Source: Magnetococcales bacterium (GTDB lineage: Bacteria; Pseudomonadota; Magnetococcia; Magnetococcales; JADFZT01). From it: DNA of 64,000 nucleotides. Where the stretch lies: positions 87,744-151,743 of the forward strand of contig JADFZT010000001.1 in the NCBI GenBank assembly GCA_015232395.1. The letters are read 5' to 3'. How positions within the stretch are numbered: position 1 is the stretch's first letter; each line of letters opens with the position of its first letter. The position numbers and the translations under genes were made by a program. The notes below the pieces were generated by a model that saw nothing but the letters and a program-made list of their open reading frames with translations, searched no databases and was not told the origin of the DNA. Shown here in pieces: positions 61,396-64,000 of the stretch.

Positions 61396-63851
61396 AGCTC
61401 CCAATCCACTCCCGGGCCGCTCCACGCCATTTGATCTCCAACGGCCCAACCCGGCCCACACCCGTGGTTTCACACCCAGGTGTGCCAAGGGTAAAGAATC
61501 GTGGCCCTTCAAAGGCAGGCGATCCATCCCCCCTGCCAGCCGCCACCCCCTCCTTGCCGCCTGATTTGACGGCCCAAAGAGATAAAGGGCGGCCAGATAA
61601 CCCTGGACCTTCCCTATCTCTCCTGGCTTTGTCGGCTTGCCTGCTGCTCGCGGTCCTGACCCCCCCTTCGGCCCGTGCCGGGGCGGACTTCCCGACAGCG
61701 AATCCCATCTTTACCAGCCAGCAAGCTGATCACCCGGCGATGGCGATGGGGGCCCCCCATCTCCACGAACCGCTTCCCCTGCTGGCTTTTGCCCAATCCA
61801 CTCCCAGCACCAACAGCGGCCCGCGACGCACTCCCCCGGAGACTCTTACCGGTGAGCTGAAGATCGACCGCCAGATTTCCACCCTACCCATCGACCCAAA
61901 AACCGATCTTTCCAAGGCACCCGACGAGGTGGATTTTTTTCCAGATCTGAAGGATCCAGCCTTCGATCCGGCCCTCAAATCCCCCCCCACCACCCCTCTG
62001 AAAAGAGCAACCCCCTCCGGACCACGGCAAAAGGGGCTCCCTACCGCCACTTCTGATTCAGCCAAACCTTCCCTGGAGAGCCCGGCCACCCCGGAGCCCA
62101 GGAAGTTTGATCAGCTGTTTCCCCGGGACAAAAATGCCAACGCACCTCCCAATGACTCGATGCTGCCCCATCGCCAGGAAAAGGGAGAGCCAGCCGGAGC
62201 CAGCCAGCCGGAGATGAAACCGGAGAGCGCCTCTCCAGAGGTTGAACAAGCCGCCAACGCCCCCCACGAACCCCTGCCCGCCACCCTTCAGGATGCCACC
62301 ATTGAAGAGGAGTCCCTGTCTGGACGCCAGGAGGGAAGAGGGGAGGGGAGAGATTGGAGACACCTGACCCCGGAGGCGGTCTCCGTCATCTTGAAAACAG
62401 GCTCTCCCGGATTGGCCCAACACCTGGCAGAACGCGCTCTGGCGATTGGTGGCGCCCCATTGACCGCAGCCAGATGGTTGCAGATCCAAGCGGAAGCCCA
62501 TCTCCAGTTGGGGGAGTTTGAGGCGGCGCAAAAAATTATCGCCGGCCTGCTGGATGGGGAGGTGAGCGACCCTTACCCGTTGATATTGCTTCTGGCGGAT
62601 GCCCGAATGGGGGTGGGACGTTATGCCCAGGCCCGGAGCCACTATTCGGAATTTCTCATGGGTCGCCCCCACCATCCCCACCGCTTCCGCGCCCAACGGG
62701 GAGTCGGCCTGGCTGCGCTGAAGCTCGGTCGCCTGCGGGAGGCGGAGCTGCATTTAAACCTCTACGCCGAGGAGGAAAACCGCCCCTCTCCCGATCCCCT
62801 GCTGATTTTGGGACAGGCCGAGCTGGCCCGGGCCAAGGGGCTCCCTGATGAGGCTCAGGCCTATTGGGAAGCGCTCCTGGGGCTGGCTGAGGCGCCTGCA
62901 ACGGGTTTGGGCATACCGGAAACCACCCTGGCACCTCTGGTGGAGTGGCTCCTCGCAGAAAAGCGCTGGGGGAGGGGGGTGATGTTGGTGGAGCGGGCCA
63001 TTCGCCAGTGGGGAAGCTCCCCGCAACGACTGACCCGACATGCCGATCTCCACCAGCCCAATCGTCTGGTAACAGCCCCGGCAGGGGGATGCGAAACAGG
63101 GACGGAGGCGGTGTGGCAGCGCCGCCAAGCCATCGCCACACTGCTGGATCAGTGGAAAGAACCCCTGGAGCGGGATGCCCAGCTGGAGCAACTCCTCCAT
63201 CAGGAACTGGCCAACCCCTTGGGATTGCTACTGGAAGGGGGGCTGCTCAACCCGGACATTTTGGGTCTGCCGGAACCATTGCCCCCCAGCGTGCGCCTGC
63301 TCTACGCCAAAGCCTGGCACCAGATCGGACGGCTCCCCCAAATGCGGGAGATGCTCTGGGGGTTGAGCGGAGCCCAGGCCCAGGGGCTACGGTTGATACT
63401 CCTGGGAGAAGGCTCAGGGGGGCCCGGGGAGAGCCTGGAAGGGGTGCTGGGGGAGCTCTCCCGGTGGTTTCCCAAAGAGGTGGATGGGGCTTGGCAGGAA
63501 GAGCTGACCGAGATGGCCATGACCGCCCTCATGCGCTTTTTTGATCGCCGCGATGAAGCCTCTGTCCAGACTCTACGGCGCTTTTTAACGGAAAGGGATC
63601 CCCCACTGGCGGTGCTGCGGGCCTTCGCCTGGCTCGACGCCAGCTCTCTGGAACGCAAAAAAAATCTGCATGGGGCGCTGGCGGGCTATCTCTCCCTCGC
63701 CTATGAGCCGATGCCGAAGGAAATGACCGAAATGGATCGCTACCTGCCCATGGATCCCCGATTGGCAGCGGCACGGGTTTTGGTGGCGTTGGGGCTGGTG
63801 CGGGAGGCGGAGATTTTACGCTTGGAGGTTGGGGGAGAGCCGCCCCTTTAA
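61392..63851 (+). CDS. Large Pro-rich protein with C-terminal TPR-like region
   Basis: 819 aa with a GTG start at 61392. Residues 1-75 are polar; 76-96 (LLALSACLLLAVLTPPSARA) look like a signal or anchor, so a later start may be used. Residues 100-310 are low-complexity Pro/Ser/Glu-rich and probably disordered. From about 330 on, helical TPR-like pairs follow: LAQHLAERALAIGGAPLTAA, LQLGEFEAAQKIIAGLL, MGVGRYAQARSHYSEFLMG and LKLGRLREAELHLNLYAEE. It is probably a periplasmic or envelope scaffold working with the 81-aa membrane protein. No named family is recognised. Confidence 0.75.
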   Translation: MKLPIHSRAAPRHLISNGPTRPTPVVSHPGVPRVKNRGPSKAGDPSPLPAATPSLPPDLTAQRDKGRPDNPGPSLSLLALSACLLLAVLTPPSARAGADFPTANPIFTSQQADHPAMAMGAPHLHEPLPLLAFAQSTPSTNSGPRRTPPETLTGELKIDRQISTLPIDPKTDLSKAPDEVDFFPDLKDPAFDPALKSPPTTPLKRATPSGPRQKGLPTATSDSAKPSLESPATPEPRKFDQLFPRDKNANAPPNDSMLPHRQEKGEPAGASQPEMKPESASPEVEQAANAPHEPLPATLQDATIEEESLSGRQEGRGEGRDWRHLTPEAVSVILKTGSPGLAQHLAERALAIGGAPLTAARWLQIQAEAHLQLGEFEAAQKIIAGLLDGEVSDPYPLILLLADARMGVGRYAQARSHYSEFLMGRPHHPHRFRAQRGVGLAALKLGRLREAELHLNLYAEEENRPSPDPLLILGQAELARAKGLPDEAQAYWEALLGLAEAPATGLGIPETTLAPLVEWLLAEKRWGRGVMLVERAIRQWGSSPQRLTRHADLHQPNRLVTAPAGGCETGTEAVWQRRQAIATLLDQWKEPLERDAQLEQLLHQELANPLGLLLEGGLLNPDILGLPEPLPPSVRLLYAKAWHQIGRLPQMREMLWGLSGAQAQGLRLILLGEGSGGPGESLEGVLGELSRWFPKEVDGAWQEELTEMAMTALMRFFDRRDEASVQTLRRFLTERDPPLAVLRAFAWLDASSLERKKNLHGALAGYLSLAYEPMPKEMTEMDRYLPMDPRLAAARVLVALGLVREAEILRLEVGGEPPL

Positions 63852-63975
63852 GTTGGAGCCAATCATACCAAGCCTGGTTCAGCTAGGTGAATTAATCAAA
63901 AAAACCTTTTTGCCACAGAGGAAAAAGAGGACACAGAGAAAACAAAAAAACGATCGAAGTGCAAAACCTGCTTTT
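63852..63975. other. Terminal intergenic region
   Basis: Contains GCCACAGAGG and GACACAGAGAAAAC, a short sequence of a type often seen as a dispersed repeat in proteobacteria. No gene and no clear terminator. Confidence 0.35.
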
Positions 63976-64000
63976 TATAGCCATTCAAATCAAGAATTGG
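63976..64000 (+). repeat. Family A MITE-like repeat, copy 6, cut by window end
   Basis: TATAGCCATTCAAATCAAG is followed by AATTGG, the first 25 bases of family A, identical to the left end of copy 3. Confidence 0.8.

Noticed and set aside
1-64000. tRNA, rRNA, tmRNA, prophage or magnetosome genes
   Set aside because: No GGTTCRA-type T-loop with an acceptor stem, no rRNA-like stretch, no phage structural gene and no mam/mms-like gene was seen anywhere in the window.

Overview
This 64 kb window is a proteobacterial chromosome segment that is dense with housekeeping genes and rich in dispersed repeats. Three things suggest a sulfur-oxidising proteobacterium: a dsrC-dsrM-dsrK cluster whose DsrC keeps both C-terminal cysteines, the succinylase DAP pathway (dapC, dapD, dapE), and SecB. 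A deep alphaproteobacterial or Magnetococcales-like origin is my best guess. No rRNA, tRNA or magnetosome gene is present to settle it.

Layout: 0-4.3 kb holds a partial RNase D, a helical-repeat protein of unknown function and trpBA. 4.7-11.1 kb holds a monohaem cytochrome, then sugar-nucleotide genes (galU, ugd, phosphomannomutase), pyrD and ispH. 11.5-16.6 kb holds murJ, rpsT, a DEAD-box helicase, secB and an orphan HicB-like gene. 17.5-22.9 kb is a surface-polysaccharide cluster (two GT4 glycosyltransferases, asnB) plus a TPR protein. 23.2-25.4 kb is an AT-richer patch with an Lrp-type regulator, a small membrane protein and an IS5-family relic. 25.4-30.7 kb holds a short AsmA-like gene, a TPR gene behind a Fur-box-like site, a JAMM peptidase, a WGR/metallohydrolase pair and a GT2 glycosyltransferase. 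31.4-32.2 kb is a complete but apparently inactive IS5-group element that splits a TPR gene.

33.1-35.7 kb is an accessory block with two small modules facing each other: an AAA ATPase overlapping a PIN-fold protein, and a HicA-like protein overlapping an HTH protein. 36.2-43.4 kb returns to core genes (serA, thiD, a MatP-like RHH candidate, recX, alaS). 43.7-45.0 kb is a second PIN module, whose partner has no function I recognise. 45.0-50.9 kb holds a membrane protein, hemW, rph and the dsr genes. 51.4-57.4 kb holds a [2Fe-2S] ferredoxin and a lysine/peptidoglycan set (dapE, dapD, dapC, an M14 peptidase, an M15 carboxypeptidase). 58.3-63.9 kb holds folK-panB-panC-panD followed by a small membrane protein and a large TPR protein.

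Three repeat families run through the window. Family A (five full copies and one cut by the window end) is a MITE-like element of about 240-370 bp with TATAGC-starting terminal inverted repeats around paired dRS3-like palindromes. Family B (four copies) is a two-hairpin element joined by AT-rich sequence. One A copy sits inside a B copy, which points to a TA target. Family C (three copies) is a short REP-like sequence. The best candidates for undescribed biology are the ATPase/PIN and HicA-like/HTH modules at 33-35.7 kb, the unknown/PIN pair at 43.7-45 kb, family A, and the base-composition asymmetry around family B.
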